A stretch of DNA of 40,325 nt from Branchiostoma floridae (Eukaryota > Chordata > Leptocardii > Amphioxiformes > Branchiostomatidae): NCBI RefSeq assembly GCF_000003815.2, contig NC_049979.1, positions 25,664,090-25,704,414 of the forward strand. The letters are read 5' to 3'. The first letter of the stretch is position 1; every line of letters begins with the position of its first letter. A program made the translations under genes and the position numbers. Of this stretch, positions 11,311-20,930 are shown one piece after another. A model generated the notes under the pieces. That model searched no databases, was not told the origin of the DNA, and saw only the letters and a list, made by a program, of their open reading frames with translations.

Positions 11311-11832
11311 ACCCCCGTCACATGAGGCGAAAATCGAGACTCGCTTGTAATAATAACTTTATTGGACAACAATTGTGCTAGGTACGAAATATGGCTTCTA
11401 TGTGACAGGGACGGTTTTCAAGTAAAATACGCGTGACCCTCTGTCGATCTTAAATATGGTCGATCTTTCCTCCACAAATTGTACCATAAGGAACGGATTG
11501 TACTTTATGAATATATCAGAAAGGAGTTCCCATATTTTGAACATCTTAATGCAACGGATAAATTTCTATTTTTGCTGCGCCTAGATAAACCCTGTGTATC
11601 AACCATTATCTGTTACTATATCTACACCTGTACAAAGAAGCGACCTGTTAGCTTAGTACCTCCGATTAGTTAAATTGTATCTTGTTATCTCTGCATATGT
11701 CCGTTATGTCTGTTATCAGTGACCTGTACCTAGCCCGTCGAGGCATGAATGTACAATAAAAGTCTTTCATTCATTCATTCATTCATTCATTTCATCGATA
11801 CGCCCGAAGATCGTGGATAATGTGGCAGGGAT
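11311..11832. mobile_element. MITE family M3, copy 1, split by a LINE insertion
   Basis: Left end CCCGTCACATGAGGCGAAAA and right end GGATAATGTGGCAGGG correspond to the ends of the uninterrupted copy at 35125-35343. Between them the two loci share CTTTATTG.ACAACAATT, ATGTGACAGGGACGG, CCTCTGTCGATCTTAAATAT and GATACGCCCGAAG. In this copy the sequence between 11470 and 11794 is absent from the other locus. Confidence 0.7.
11471..11793 (+). mobile_element. 5'-truncated LINE (CR1/L2-like) 3' end with (CATT)n tail
   Basis: Frame 11479-11673 gives the end of a LINE reverse transcriptase polyprotein: YIRKEFPYFEHL, then DKFLFLLRLDKP, then a YIYTC(T)KKRP-type close; such 'DKFLFLL ... I ... YI' tails are usual for CR1/L2-type elements. 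The 3'UTR ends with ACAATAAAAGTC (about 11752-11763) and a (CATT)n tail to 11792. The copy at 35125-35343 serves as the empty site, so both borders are visible. Confidence 0.75.
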
Positions 11833-11835
11833 ATT

Positions 11836-12116
11836 ACTCCGGGACGAGGGGTGGCCTCGGACGGAGTATTGTAGTTGGGTGGTGTAACAACTCTTCGCAG
11901 CTGTATCTCTCTGTTCCCTTTGCTGTATTCGTATGTAGTTTGGCATGTCATCTGCTCGTAGTTGCACGTTGTCACTCCGGGCGGAGGGTGGCCTTCTACG
12001 GATGATTGTTGTAGTTGGGTGATGTAACAACTCTTCGCAGCTGTATCTCTATATAAAGTTCCCTTTGCTGTATTCGTATGTCGTCTGCTCGTAGTTGCGT
12101 GATGATGCACGTTGTT
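11836..12116. repeat. Two-unit tandem duplication (~140 bp each)
   Basis: Units 11836-11973 and 11974-12116 share ACTCCGGG, TTGTAGTTGGGTG, TGTAACAACTCTTCGCAGCT, GTATCTCT, GTTCCCTTTGCTGTATTCGT, and CTGCTCGTAGTTGC. Unit 2 has a small insertion (ATATAAA) and unit 1 has a 9-bp insertion near its end. Confidence 0.85.
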
Positions 12117-12804
12117 TTTTTAAATCACGATAGCTGTTGTATAAGTAACGTAATAATTTCAAAAATCATCCCTACGTTCTCGGTATTGTGGACCAGGTCA
12201 TTGATAATGATATCACCATGTGGTTTGGGTGGAATTTCTAGAAGCAAATGTTGGGTTATGACTAGTGACAAATTTATTTATTTTTGGATGAAAACTCCAA
12301 GGTCCGTGCTATGTAGGTGAGTGCATGGTGCACTGTCACCGCTTGCGCACGCGCACATTGGAGTTGTGGACGTTTCCGTTGTGAAAAAATATTAATATTA
12401 TAAAGGTGTTCAATGTAGCATTTTGAAAATATTCTGGATTACACACAAAAAAGACAAATCATTGACACTTGCAGACACTTCTCAGCACACTAAGGTCATA
12501 ATTTCATATTTCCCTCGTTCACAAACAGCGCAGAAATAACTCCTTCATTTTTGTGATGCTATCTGGAATCCGGCATCTTTTCTATACGGTCCTATATTTA
12601 TCTGCCTATAATGGCACATTTTTACCATCTAGACCTTGTTTTTCAATGTCTGACGTGTTAATCTATTTGTGTAAAGTGCTGACCCGACAATTGGCCACAA
12701 TCATTGTAACGTTACTGATCTTACATTGAGTGCTGCTTATGGGACATCGTCTTGGCTCATAATGTCATAATGTTGTTGAAGAGATTCATTAGTCACGTAT
12801 GTTT
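12117..12804. other. Intergenic, no gene recognised
   Basis: AT-rich; nothing supported. A 13-bp phrase TGTCATAATGTTG at 12763-12775 recurs at 13079-13091 on the far side of the hairpin described next. Confidence 0.5.
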
Positions 12805-13081
12805 ACAGTTGATAGAGTTTTTCATCAATCAGTGACTGTTATTAAAGGTAAGCACACGTACCTCCACATTTTCGATGGCTATCCAGTCCATCTTGCTCAC
12901 GGAGCGACCTGATTACCCTTACTCAGGAAGATCCACGCAAGTCTTGACCTAGTTCTCGCAACTCTCGCGAGAACTAGGTCACTCCGTGAGCAAGATGGAC
13001 TGGATAGCCATCGAAAATTTGGAGGTACGTTTGCTTACCTTTAATAACAGTCACTGATTGATGAAAAACTCTATTAACTGT
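12805..13081. mobile_element. Near-perfect long hairpin (100-bp arms, 97% identical)
   Basis: Arms 12805-12904 and 12982-13081 differ at three positions by eye. The 77-bp loop contains a second perfect 15-bp inverted repeat (12945-12959 with 12967-12981, TGACCTAGTTCTCGC). No open frame. Either a recent foldback/MITE insertion or an inverted duplication; transcription would give a long double-stranded stem. Confidence 0.85.
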
Positions 13082-14350
13082 CATAATGTTGAGTGTCTCA
13101 GCACTCGTATTAAACTCAAGATTCTTTGTTATCTTTTTTGGTATGTGGGTAGGTGTTGACGTCAAAATCTGGCTATTGTGGTTTCCCTAGCGGGTTTTCA
13201 GGTACTGCAGCGTTACAGACGGAAACCACTAGGTTTGATAATCCACTTGGGAGCCCCGTGAAAGTCGGACATGCGCACGGTCTGCTTTTGGAGGTCAGTG
13301 ACCCAATGCAATAGTGAACAGCTGTAGAACGAGAGATGAAGGGAAATTTCACCGACGTTGCTTTATGCACTTTTATCTACACACTACTGTAAAATTTGAA
13401 TGATATGTCACGTGAGCAGGACCTCATTTAGGATCGCGTTAAGGTAGCACAACACAGAATTCATCCTCCACCTTCGTGGTCAATAGTAGTTTGGGTACCT
13501 CATTTGGAAAATGCTGTTTTATCCGTCTTTCTGTCTTTCTCAGGACTTCTGTTATTTCAGTGGAGGAAATAATCAACTAATGATTTATGCGAATAATGAC
13601 ATTATTTACATGATTAATGACAAACACACACACAGTACATAAGTTGTTTGGATTAAAATCATTTGGCGAAGGTATGGGGTCGTGGAACTCTAGTTGTATC
13701 ATGTGTTTTGTTGTTCAAAGCTTCACACTTTAATCACCTGTCAGTGTGCACTGTGTGAACAGGTATTACACATAGACAGCTGATAGTCACAACGGATTGA
13801 CTCTACCGGCTAAGCCAAGGTAACAATACCATGAGTCATGTAAAAACACCACCAAAGCCCACCTGTCTTGGTGGTCCATGCCTCAACTGAGTGTGTCTAT
13901 TGTCTGCTCGTCAGGTAGGTATTACTTCAGGTGTGAACAGTAAGCCTCCAGGTATCTCGTCTTGTGTAAACTGTCACTGACACCAATACTTGGGCTGCCT
14001 TACACCGGGGGACTTCAAAGTGGTGCAACTAAGCCGCAGTCTAACAGGAGATTTGGTGAGGAGTCTTCTCAAGCACCGAGAGAGCACGGTTCAACACGGG
14101 ATTGTGTTGGTTCAGCTGGATTTAAACAACACTCAAACTGTTCTGGGGTCGGCAGGTTTTCGTGTGTGACGGCGGGCTTCAAACGGCGGGGCGGTCGTTG
14201 GAAGTAATGGGAATAGACGAGTCATACGCTGTGTCAACATTCACGGTTTCTCTGTTTGTGTTTACATTAGGGGTGACACCTGTAGTGAAAGTGGCATGTT
14301 CGGTATGGGATGTGACGGTGGGAGTTCTTGCTCCTAAAACAACAGAAAAC
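13082..14350. other. Intergenic, no gene recognised
   Basis: Short frames of 60-80 codons at 13173-13370, 13962-14207 and 14162-14382 carry no recognisable motif. 13900-14340 is GC-richer than its surroundings. Confidence 0.5.
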
Positions 14351-14690
14351 ATGGTTTCATAAATAACTTTATTACATAACAAATTGTACGAGGTGCAAAG
14401 TATGGCATCTACATAACTACAGTTCTATAGCTTAACTTAAGGCTTATCTAACTAATACAGGATGTATGGGATAAGTTTCTTACATTCATTGCAGGATTTT
14501 ACACTCATTTGAGGAAATTCTAATGTCTAAACCTTCTTTGATATATTTCCCTATATCTGCCATGCAGGGATTGCCACATACCATGATGTATTTGAATTTG
14601 CACGTCAGGTATGCAGTTGACGACAAAATAATGTTACCATATCGCAAACCAAAAATACACACTGTCACAACTCGTCAGGAACTGCAGGTT
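14351..14690 (-). mobile_element. 5'-truncated LINE 3' end, reverse orientation
   Basis: On the minus strand the frame at 14668-14486 includes KFKYIMVCGNPCMADIGKYI then KEGLDIR, which matches the end-of-reverse-transcriptase pattern also seen at 11479-11673 (DKFLFLL...YI...KKR). Downstream, the 3'UTR reads CATACTTTGCACCTCGTACA and ends in AATAAAGTTATTTATG (about 14370-14355). The upstream edge is approximate because there is a stop just before the frame. Confidence 0.6.
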
Positions 14691-15280
14691 AAGAAATGTT
14701 TGTGTCAGATAAAACGTCATTGTGGTGTTTTTCTGTGTGTATTTTTGTGTCAACATTTCACGACAGATGTTGGCGAGACGGGCCATTTAACATCCTGAAA
14801 ACGATCCATATCTGCCGACGGAATTTGTGGTAACAATACGAGATATGTTATTATCATTATAATGATGATGGCTTCCTCTGAACACCTTTACGCACCGATC
14901 CTATCGCCCGACAATTACTAGGGTATCAGCACTTCGGTGCCGTAAGCGAGGGGATCGGTGATAAGGACCGGTAAAACGACGTTTTCGCTACGACAACGTC
15001 CCCAGGCTAAAAGGGACGAAAGACGTTTGGCGGGGGTGTCAATCAAAATATTCGCTCCTCCGTAGTATCACGATCTCCGTGTTTTCATACAACAACGTAT
15101 AAGTTGTATTGCGTAGCGGTACCCAATATCGTCCGATTTTATTATGTTTCCCGATAGCAAAACTGTGACAGATTGTCGACCTTGTTCACAGAATGACCCT
15201 TTCTATCTCCAGCAGTGACGTCAGGAACACATCACTTTTGCAGGAGGGGGTCATAATTATAAGTATCAGAAAGTCTATGT
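14691..15280. other. Intergenic, no gene recognised
   Basis: 14880-15100 is GC-richer (many CG steps) with no frame of note; it could be an old element or regulatory DNA. Confidence 0.45.
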
Positions 15281-15283
15281 CAC

Positions 15284-15489
15284 CCCCCGTCTCTGCTGTG
15301 TCGCAACATATACACATAGTGTCTCCGGGACATTCCATTTCGTTAGACAAAGTCAAAATCCTAGACTCAGAACAGGATTTCTTCGCACGAGGAGTGAAGG
15401 AGGCATTGGACATTAGAGCTCACCGTCCCACACTCTACAGGGACGGGGGCGACATAGACATAAGAAAAAAGTCACTCAGGTATTACTAG
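15284..15489 (+). pseudogene. C-terminal remnant of a GIY-YIG endonuclease retroelement (Penelope-like)
   Basis: The frame ending at 15489 reads ...AVSQHI...GHSISLDKVKILDSEQ then DFFARGVKEALDIRAHRPTL and YRDGG. The 'K-V-x-I-L-D-x-E ... R-G-V-K-E-A-x-x-I-R ... P-x-L-x-R-D-G-G' pattern is typical of the C-terminal end of GIY-YIG nuclease domains in Penelope-like retroelements. Only about 65 residues remain; the catalytic GIY and YIG motifs and the whole reverse transcriptase are missing, so this is a dead fragment. The in-frame ATG at 15193 is probably not a real start. Confidence 0.6.
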
Positions 15490-15521
15490 AGGTGGGTTAA
15501 TTAATAATCACTACTAATTTG

Positions 15522-15817
15522 ATATAGTCCGGTGCAATGGCCTAGTAGGTAGAGTGTTCGCCTTGCATTCGGTAGGTCGTGAGTTCGATCCCGGCCGAGT
15601 CATACCAAAGACTATAAAAATGGTACATGCTGCTTTCTCTGCTTAGCACTCAGCATTCGGGAAAGAGTATGGAAGTTGAACACACACCACAACCAGTGGA
15701 CTAGCCCCCTGCTGTAGTGATTGCGTTTAGTGTGGCCCAGGGCTAACGAAACAGAGATGGGCACCGCCCTATGCGCCAGAAATGGGCACTGCCCTTGGCG
15801 CGGGAAGGGTTTAACTA
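15522..15817 (+). mobile_element. tRNA-derived SINE with 9-bp target-site duplication
   Basis: The tRNA-like head has an A box (TGGCCTAGTAGG, about 15539-15550) and a B box (GAGTTCGATCCCG, about 15581-15593), i.e. an internal pol III promoter. A roughly 200-bp tRNA-unrelated body follows, then a short TTAACTAACTAA-type tail. The phrase ACTAATTTG occurs at 15513-15521 and 15818-15826, a plausible target-site duplication. Confidence 0.8.
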
Positions 15818-15826
15818 ACTAATTTG

Positions 15827-16144
15827 CTCACATAGATTTCATGGGTAATAAACACGTGAAAAGCATAAACATATTTTCCACACATGCCTAATAAAGAAAG
15901 AAGTTACTCAGATGATTTTTTTGCATCAAGTTTAGGAATAAGCACTGTCCTGGGTGCTGAACTGACTATTCGCAGGCTGATCCATAACAACGCACAAGTT
16001 GTATACCCAAACTGTGAAGCGGTCGGCGCCCCAAACTTCCTGGTTTTGCACACGCAATACTGTTTAAATCTGGGGAGTACCCTTTATTAACGGTTATAAC
16101 TAATAACCGGACTCGGCCTACAGGGCATATATCCAATATGAGGT
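15827..16144. other. Intergenic, no gene recognised
   Basis: A 68-codon frame at 15884-16090 shows no known motif. Nothing else supported. Confidence 0.5.
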
Positions 16145-16235
16145 CAATTCGGCATCAGGACAATTCGGTACCTGAACAATTCGGCATCAGGACAATTCGG
16201 TACCTGAACAATTCGGCATCAGGACAATTCGGCAT
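16145..16235. repeat. 16-bp minisatellite, six copies in two alternating types
   Basis: CAATTCGG starts exactly every 16 bp (16145, 16161, 16177, 16193, 16209, 16225). The second half of the unit alternates between CATCAGGA and TACCTGAA. The higher-order period is therefore 32 bp. Confidence 0.95.
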
Positions 16236-16331
16236 TTTTCATTACATCGCATGGTATACATACACATAATGTGTAAAGTAGTATCCGTATCGCGATTTTT
16301 TTTCTATGTGTAACGCCTGTGTGAGGACAGA

Positions 16332-16564
16332 GTAACGCTAGTTCACATTTATCCGCGGAGTAACCTATATCCGTCATTTTTTTAAAAAACAAGGTACTGA
16401 GGGATATCAAGTCGACTGAAAAAAAAGTACGTGGTTTCAAACTACAGCATTTTGAAAATATTGCTGTTTGAAACCACAACCCTTCGATTCGATATCCCTA
16501 AATATATTGATTTATAAAACGACGGATATAGGTTACCCCGCGGATAAAGGTGAACTAGCGTTAC
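16332..16564. mobile_element. MITE family M2, copy 1
   Basis: Terminal inverted repeats of about 45 bp: GTAACGCTAGTTCACATTTA... CCTATATCCGTC at the left, GACGGATATAGGTTACCC...GGTGAACTAGCGTTAC at the right. The interior has a further hairpin (TTTCAAAC ... GTTTGAAA, about 16434-16481). No transposase frame. Confidence 0.8.
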
Positions 16565-16684
16565 CTGAGGTTAACAGCTGGGCTGACGGATTATTATCTG
16601 ACAGAACGCTGTAGTACAGCACTAAGAGCGTTAGGGACCGACGGGGTTTAATCACAAGGGTCTGGAGGCTGACATTTTGCGCTA

Positions 16685-17060
16685 CCAGGGGTGCCTAAGC
16701 ATGAACCTTATGAGATTCGTACGAACATTATGTGATACGCACGAATCACTGCGAAAACGTACGAACCTTATGAAAATCACACGGATCACTATGCGAAAAC
16801 GTACAAACCTTATGCGAACGACGTAATGTCATGTGACCCTGCGGTGGTCGGCCGGTTTCGCATAAGGTTCGAGAAAATCGCGTAAGGTTCGAGTGTGTCA
16901 CATAGTGATTCGTGCGAATCACATAAGGTTCGTACGTTTTCGCATAGTGATTCGTGTGATTTTCATTAAGGTTCGTGCGTTTTCACATAGTGATTCGTAC
17001 GTATCTCATAATGTTCGTACGAATCTCATAGGGTTCGTGCAAATGCTTAGTCACCCCTGG
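16685..17060. mobile_element. Foldback element with ~150-bp arms built of repeated units
   Basis: Ends are CCAGGGGTGCCTAAGCAT and ATGCTTAGTCACCCCTGG. The arms are made of alternating blocks of the type AAGGTTCGTACGTTTTCGCA and TAGTGATTCGTGCGAAT, inverted between the two halves, with a GC-rich centre near 16835-16855. CTA flanks both ends (possible 3-bp target-site duplication). No coding frame. Confidence 0.85.
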
Positions 17061-17112
17061 CTACGGTAACCTCAATAGTACGCCCCGGGTGCGGCAAATT
17101 GAACTGTATGAT

Positions 17113-17373
17113 TATGAACCACTCACACCGGGAAGAACCCTCGCTCTTTTCGATAACTGGTGGGATCTTTAACGTGCTTGAGGTGCGACTCTCCTCAAAC
17201 ACGGGGCCTCCTTTTTGCGTCCTATCAGAGGGACGTCCCTAGCAGAAGCTAGGTACTCATTTTACCTGAGTGAAGCGAGGAAAGTCGTTTAAAGTGCATT
17301 TCCCAAGGGTACACGGCTGGATTCGAACTCGGGACCTCTTGGGCTGCCGATTACGCCACGCAACCTCACAAAT
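17113..17373 (-). mobile_element. tRNA-derived SINE, reverse orientation
   Basis: Read on the minus strand: A box TGGCGTAATCGG (about 17361-17350) and B box GAGTTCGAATCC (about 17328-17317), then a 200-bp body with GGGAAATGCACTTTAAACG and CACGTTAAAGATCCCACC. TGTATGAT occurs at 17105-17112 and 17374-17381, a candidate target-site duplication. It inserted next to the foldback element ending at 17060. Confidence 0.8.
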
Positions 17374-17381
17374 TGTATGAT

Positions 17382-19236
17382 CAGTGTAGATGCAGATGCA
17401 TTGTACTTAGGTCAATTGATGAAAACCGTCGATTGAGTTATTTCAACAAAGGAAAGATTGGAGTTGATTCAAAATGGCCAATAATATCATGGTTTGAAGA
17501 CGAAAGACAAAATGTTTGTGAGAGTTGTTTTTTTCTTCTTGAAATATTCGTCTTTTCCCTCATTTTGTCCATTTGCAGACTCCGAATGGGGCTGTTTTTA
17601 TTGAGGGGGGGGGGGCTGGTTCGCGATGTTCAACGCAATTTCTTTTATCATACAAAACTATAGACATGTTATCAAATGTATTCAAGTCCTATTACTATGA
17701 GGTAATACAACACGTGACCAATGATTTAGATACTGTCCCAGTGATGACTTCTGCTTTCCCATGTGAACAGGGCCACTTGCCCACTGGGTTTAAACTCAGC
17801 ACTCGGTCTCCAAGAGTAAGAGCAAAACTATCGTCTTATCAACCACAATTGGCTTAAGAATTGCTTTGAAAAACAGCCATGCGACAAACCGGCGACCGAT
17901 ACGACAGAAAAACAGCTGGTACAAGCACATGCCGGCTCTGTTACCTGTCCAAGTGAAATGGCCTGGACTTTGTCAAAATTGGAAAGGAAGAAAGAAAATG
18001 GCCCTCAGGCGTTGTTCTCCTAAAATTTTTGTGATTGTCAATAGGTGAATTTTCCATGTTAGAACTCCCTGATTTTCCATGCTGACGTGGCCGTGGGAAA
18101 TGCCTGTTGTTGACATGTCTCCTCCCTGTGCAGAGGGGCAAGTAATGTTCCCCCGTGTTTAATTACGTTCTCTCCCACCCCAAATTATACCTGCCGCCCG
18201 GGTGGAAATTGAACACCTTTTTACTCAACTCGTCTCATTTCGGGCGAAAGCGGGTCGACAAATTTCCTAGGCCGAAAGGTGATCCCCCCAGAGGTATGCG
18301 ACATTTTCATGGGAAGGTGTATGCCGAGCCGGTTTCGGATGACCCGGGTCTCATCACACAACTCCGCAATCGCGTCGAGTTCTCCCCTGTGAGCTGGCAT
18401 AATTCATCAAATCTCATGGAGCAAGCGACCGATAGAGATATGACACATTTTGGCGGGAAAATGATTGAGCCCAGCGTACGGCGGGAACCTGACACGACGC
18501 GCAGACGACACAAACACACCAAAAATCGATATCGTGATTGAAAAGGCTTGTTAGAGAAGTTCGCTTGGGCAGGCTGACAAGCCATGTACAACTCACCTGG
18601 GCAAGGAAAATAGGTCACCTTCAGATGCCGTTATAAATTGAATGAGGAAGGTATCGTTTGCGACAAAGGAGGACTGGGATATGACGTTAGTGTGACATTT
18701 CCCACAGAGCTCATGATTTTCAACCAGGGAAATGCTAGATCGTAAAAGTTGTTTGCTTGTTTGTTAAATATTGAATGGTTGAATTTAAACATGTTACAAA
18801 TTATGTAGAGGAGATATCACGAAACGTTTGGGGGAAAAGAGTACATGGGAGTGTTCAACACTCCCCTTCCCAGGTAAATGGCATCTCATGTTTGTCAAAA
18901 GCGCCTTCTAGTGATAAAATAAAGACCTGCACCACGTCGCCATATGTCGACCCATGGTCCAAGCACATGTAGTAGCAACTGCTTTTCTGTACAACTGATA
19001 AAAAAATTGAAATTAAATTACAAGTAATAGAAACGGTTGTTTAATTCCCTTGGCGCTGGATTATTAAGATTGATAATTCGCATTGACGACGGGGAATCCA
19101 GTTTTTATTCACCGTCATTTACTGCGTTTCATACGATGTGTTTTTGTAATGACATGGATGGATAGACCAGGAGGAAGGAAGGAGGACATTAGAAATAACG
19201 TTACATAGTATACATGATATTACGTTTATATGTAAA
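17382..19236. other. Intergenic, no gene recognised; GC-richer block 18150-18620
   Basis: Frames at 17373-17857 contain no recognisable domain. 18150-18620 is distinctly GC-richer, with CG steps and a 128-codon frame on the plus strand opposite a 103-codon frame on the minus strand. I cannot assign either and prefer conserved non-coding DNA or a CpG-rich regulatory block as the explanation. Confidence 0.45.
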
Positions 19237-19295
19237 TGTAGCGCTTGTTAGTCTTTATCCGCGGGGTAACCTATATCCGTTGTTTTTAAAGACAA
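19237..19295. mobile_element. MITE family M2, half copy (one terminal repeat only)
   Basis: GTCTTTATCCGCGGGGTAAC and CTATATCCGTTGTTTTTAAA match the left terminal repeats of the M2 copies at 16332 and 27893. No matching right end follows; it runs directly into a C-rich array. Confidence 0.65.
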
Positions 19296-19393
19296 CCCCC
19301 CCGGGGGCGAAATCACTAGTGATCTCGCCCTCCCCGGCTAGTGATCTCGCCCCCCCTATCTCGCCCCCTTTAGCGATTTCGCCCCCCCCCCCC
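19296..19393. repeat. C-rich array with GATCTCGCCCCC units (left partner)
   Basis: Several imperfect units of the type CTAGTGATCTCGCCC and TAGCGATTTCGCCCC, ending in a 12-base C run at 19382-19393. It is the approximate inverse of the G-rich array at 20308-20430. The minus strand holds four or more runs of three or more G, so quadruplex formation is possible. Confidence 0.8.
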
Positions 19394-20307
19394 AAAAACG
19401 GGTTTACATAACATTTTAGAAGTTGATTGGTACAAATCACAAAATGCATTTTCAGAATGATATAAGTACACGAGTCTGATACATAACTCCATCCATAGTA
19501 TAAATATTAACGTAATTACATGATGATAAGACAGTTGAAGTTGTTTCGGACAAGGAGGGTTGGGTCCTTGTATTCCCATTATTGCATATACTGTACTTGA
19601 GTCTCGACATAAGATTTATTTCATTGTATTCACCTGTCCTCAAGCAACCTACATGTATAAATCTCCAATATGAAGCCTCTACCATGGATTGACCAGAAAA
19701 AAAGTATGAAATGTCTTTATCAGTTATGTAGATAAGGTATTCATTAGAATATCGCACATTTGTTATATGCACCTAGCCTATGGGTATCTTCACCTCCAAT
19801 TTGACTGTTTTTCTAGTATTAGAAACTCTATCAGGTGTTTTACCCGTGTTTCTTAAGACTGATACTTTACCAGTGTTTTTGTAGCATTTCGCAACAGGTA
19901 TATGAACTTGCGCGTAGTTAGCGTTTATAATGAATGAATGATAATAAGAAACTATTATTCACTTGTGTTTTTGTTAGTGCTTTGGAAATGTTTCCTGCAC
20001 AAATAGAAAATACTGTGACAAATTAAAAACATGTAGCTGACTTATTCCGTACCGTAGATGGTGTTGATTTATACGTTCGCGATAGCTCTGTCTTTTTCCT
20101 CAAAAAAGTGTCTTTTTCATTTCAATGGCTTGTTTGCATCGAACCATATAGTATCGACTTTCGAGGTATAACATCTTCAGGTAAAGAGGTGCCGTATAGG
20201 TGCCAGGTAACACACCATATACGTTACTCCCCAGGTGCAGCATAGTACCAGGTAGCGAGCCTAATATGTAGTTGCTCTTGAGAACCCTCCGAGAAGCAAT
20301 GTCCTTA
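19394..20307. other. Intergenic, no gene recognised
   Basis: About 0.9 kb of ordinary AT-rich sequence between the two inverted arrays; no transposase or other recognisable frame. Confidence 0.5.
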
Positions 20308-20430
20308 AGGGGGACGAAAACACTCGTGGGTATGGGGGGGGGGGGGCGAAAACGCTAAAGGGGGGCGAAAACACTAGTGATCTCGCCCCTCCCGGGGGGG
20401 CGAGATCACGGGGGGGGGGCGAGATCGCTG
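20308..20430. repeat. G-rich array with GGGGGCGAAAAC units (right partner)
   Basis: Units such as GGGGGCGAAAACACTAGTGA and GGGCGAGATCACGGG, with G runs of 13, 7 and 10 bases. The order and orientation mirror the array at 19296-19393: the long homopolymer is on the inner side of both. Confidence 0.8.
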
Positions 20431-20467
20431 TCACACCTGTACCCACCACTACAGCATACACCGTAAG

Positions 20468-20930
20468 CCCCCTTCACACGAATGAACCGGAATGTGGTCG
20501 GAATGAAAATTCTTTTCTATTCCTGGCAATTCCTGGCAATTCGTAGTGTGTTCCAGAAATTCAACTGCATTCCAGCTATTTGTGCCCGTTCTTTTGGCTA
20601 GCCCGAAAGTTTTTGACATGTTAAAAACTGTCGAGGTGCATTCGAAGTGGTGAAATATCGAATGGCATTCAAAGTGTTAAGTGTATACATGTATTCTAAC
20701 TATTCTAATTGCAGTATGACCGCATTCTGCGGCATTCCAACATTATTCGAAACATTCTTATCTCATATGGAGAATCGAAACGGCAAGCCATCTCGAATCC
20801 TACCAGAATGTGGCCGGAAGAATATCTGGAATGTAGTGAGAATGTCTAGAATACACTACGAATGCACAGGAACAGAAAAGAATTTTCATTCTGACGGCAT
20901 TCTAGCTCATTCCTTCTCGTGTGAAGGGGA
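20468..20930. mobile_element. MITE-like element, ~460 bp, rich in GAAT/ATTC
   Basis: Ends CCCCCTTCACACGAATGA and CTCGTGTGAAGGGGA are inverted repeats. Further in, GAATGAAAATTCTTTTCT pairs with AGAAAAGAATTTTCATTC, so the inverted similarity continues for about 60 bp. GAATG/CATTC motifs fill the interior. There is no transposase frame. Confidence 0.8.

Noticed and set aside
15535-15600. Functional tRNA gene
   Set aside because: A and B boxes are present but the cloverleaf is not completed and a SINE body with target-site duplication follows; same reasoning for 17310-17372 and 38720-38790.
16145-16235. CRISPR-like array
   Set aside because: The spacing is 16 bp with no unique spacers; it is a minisatellite in animal DNA.
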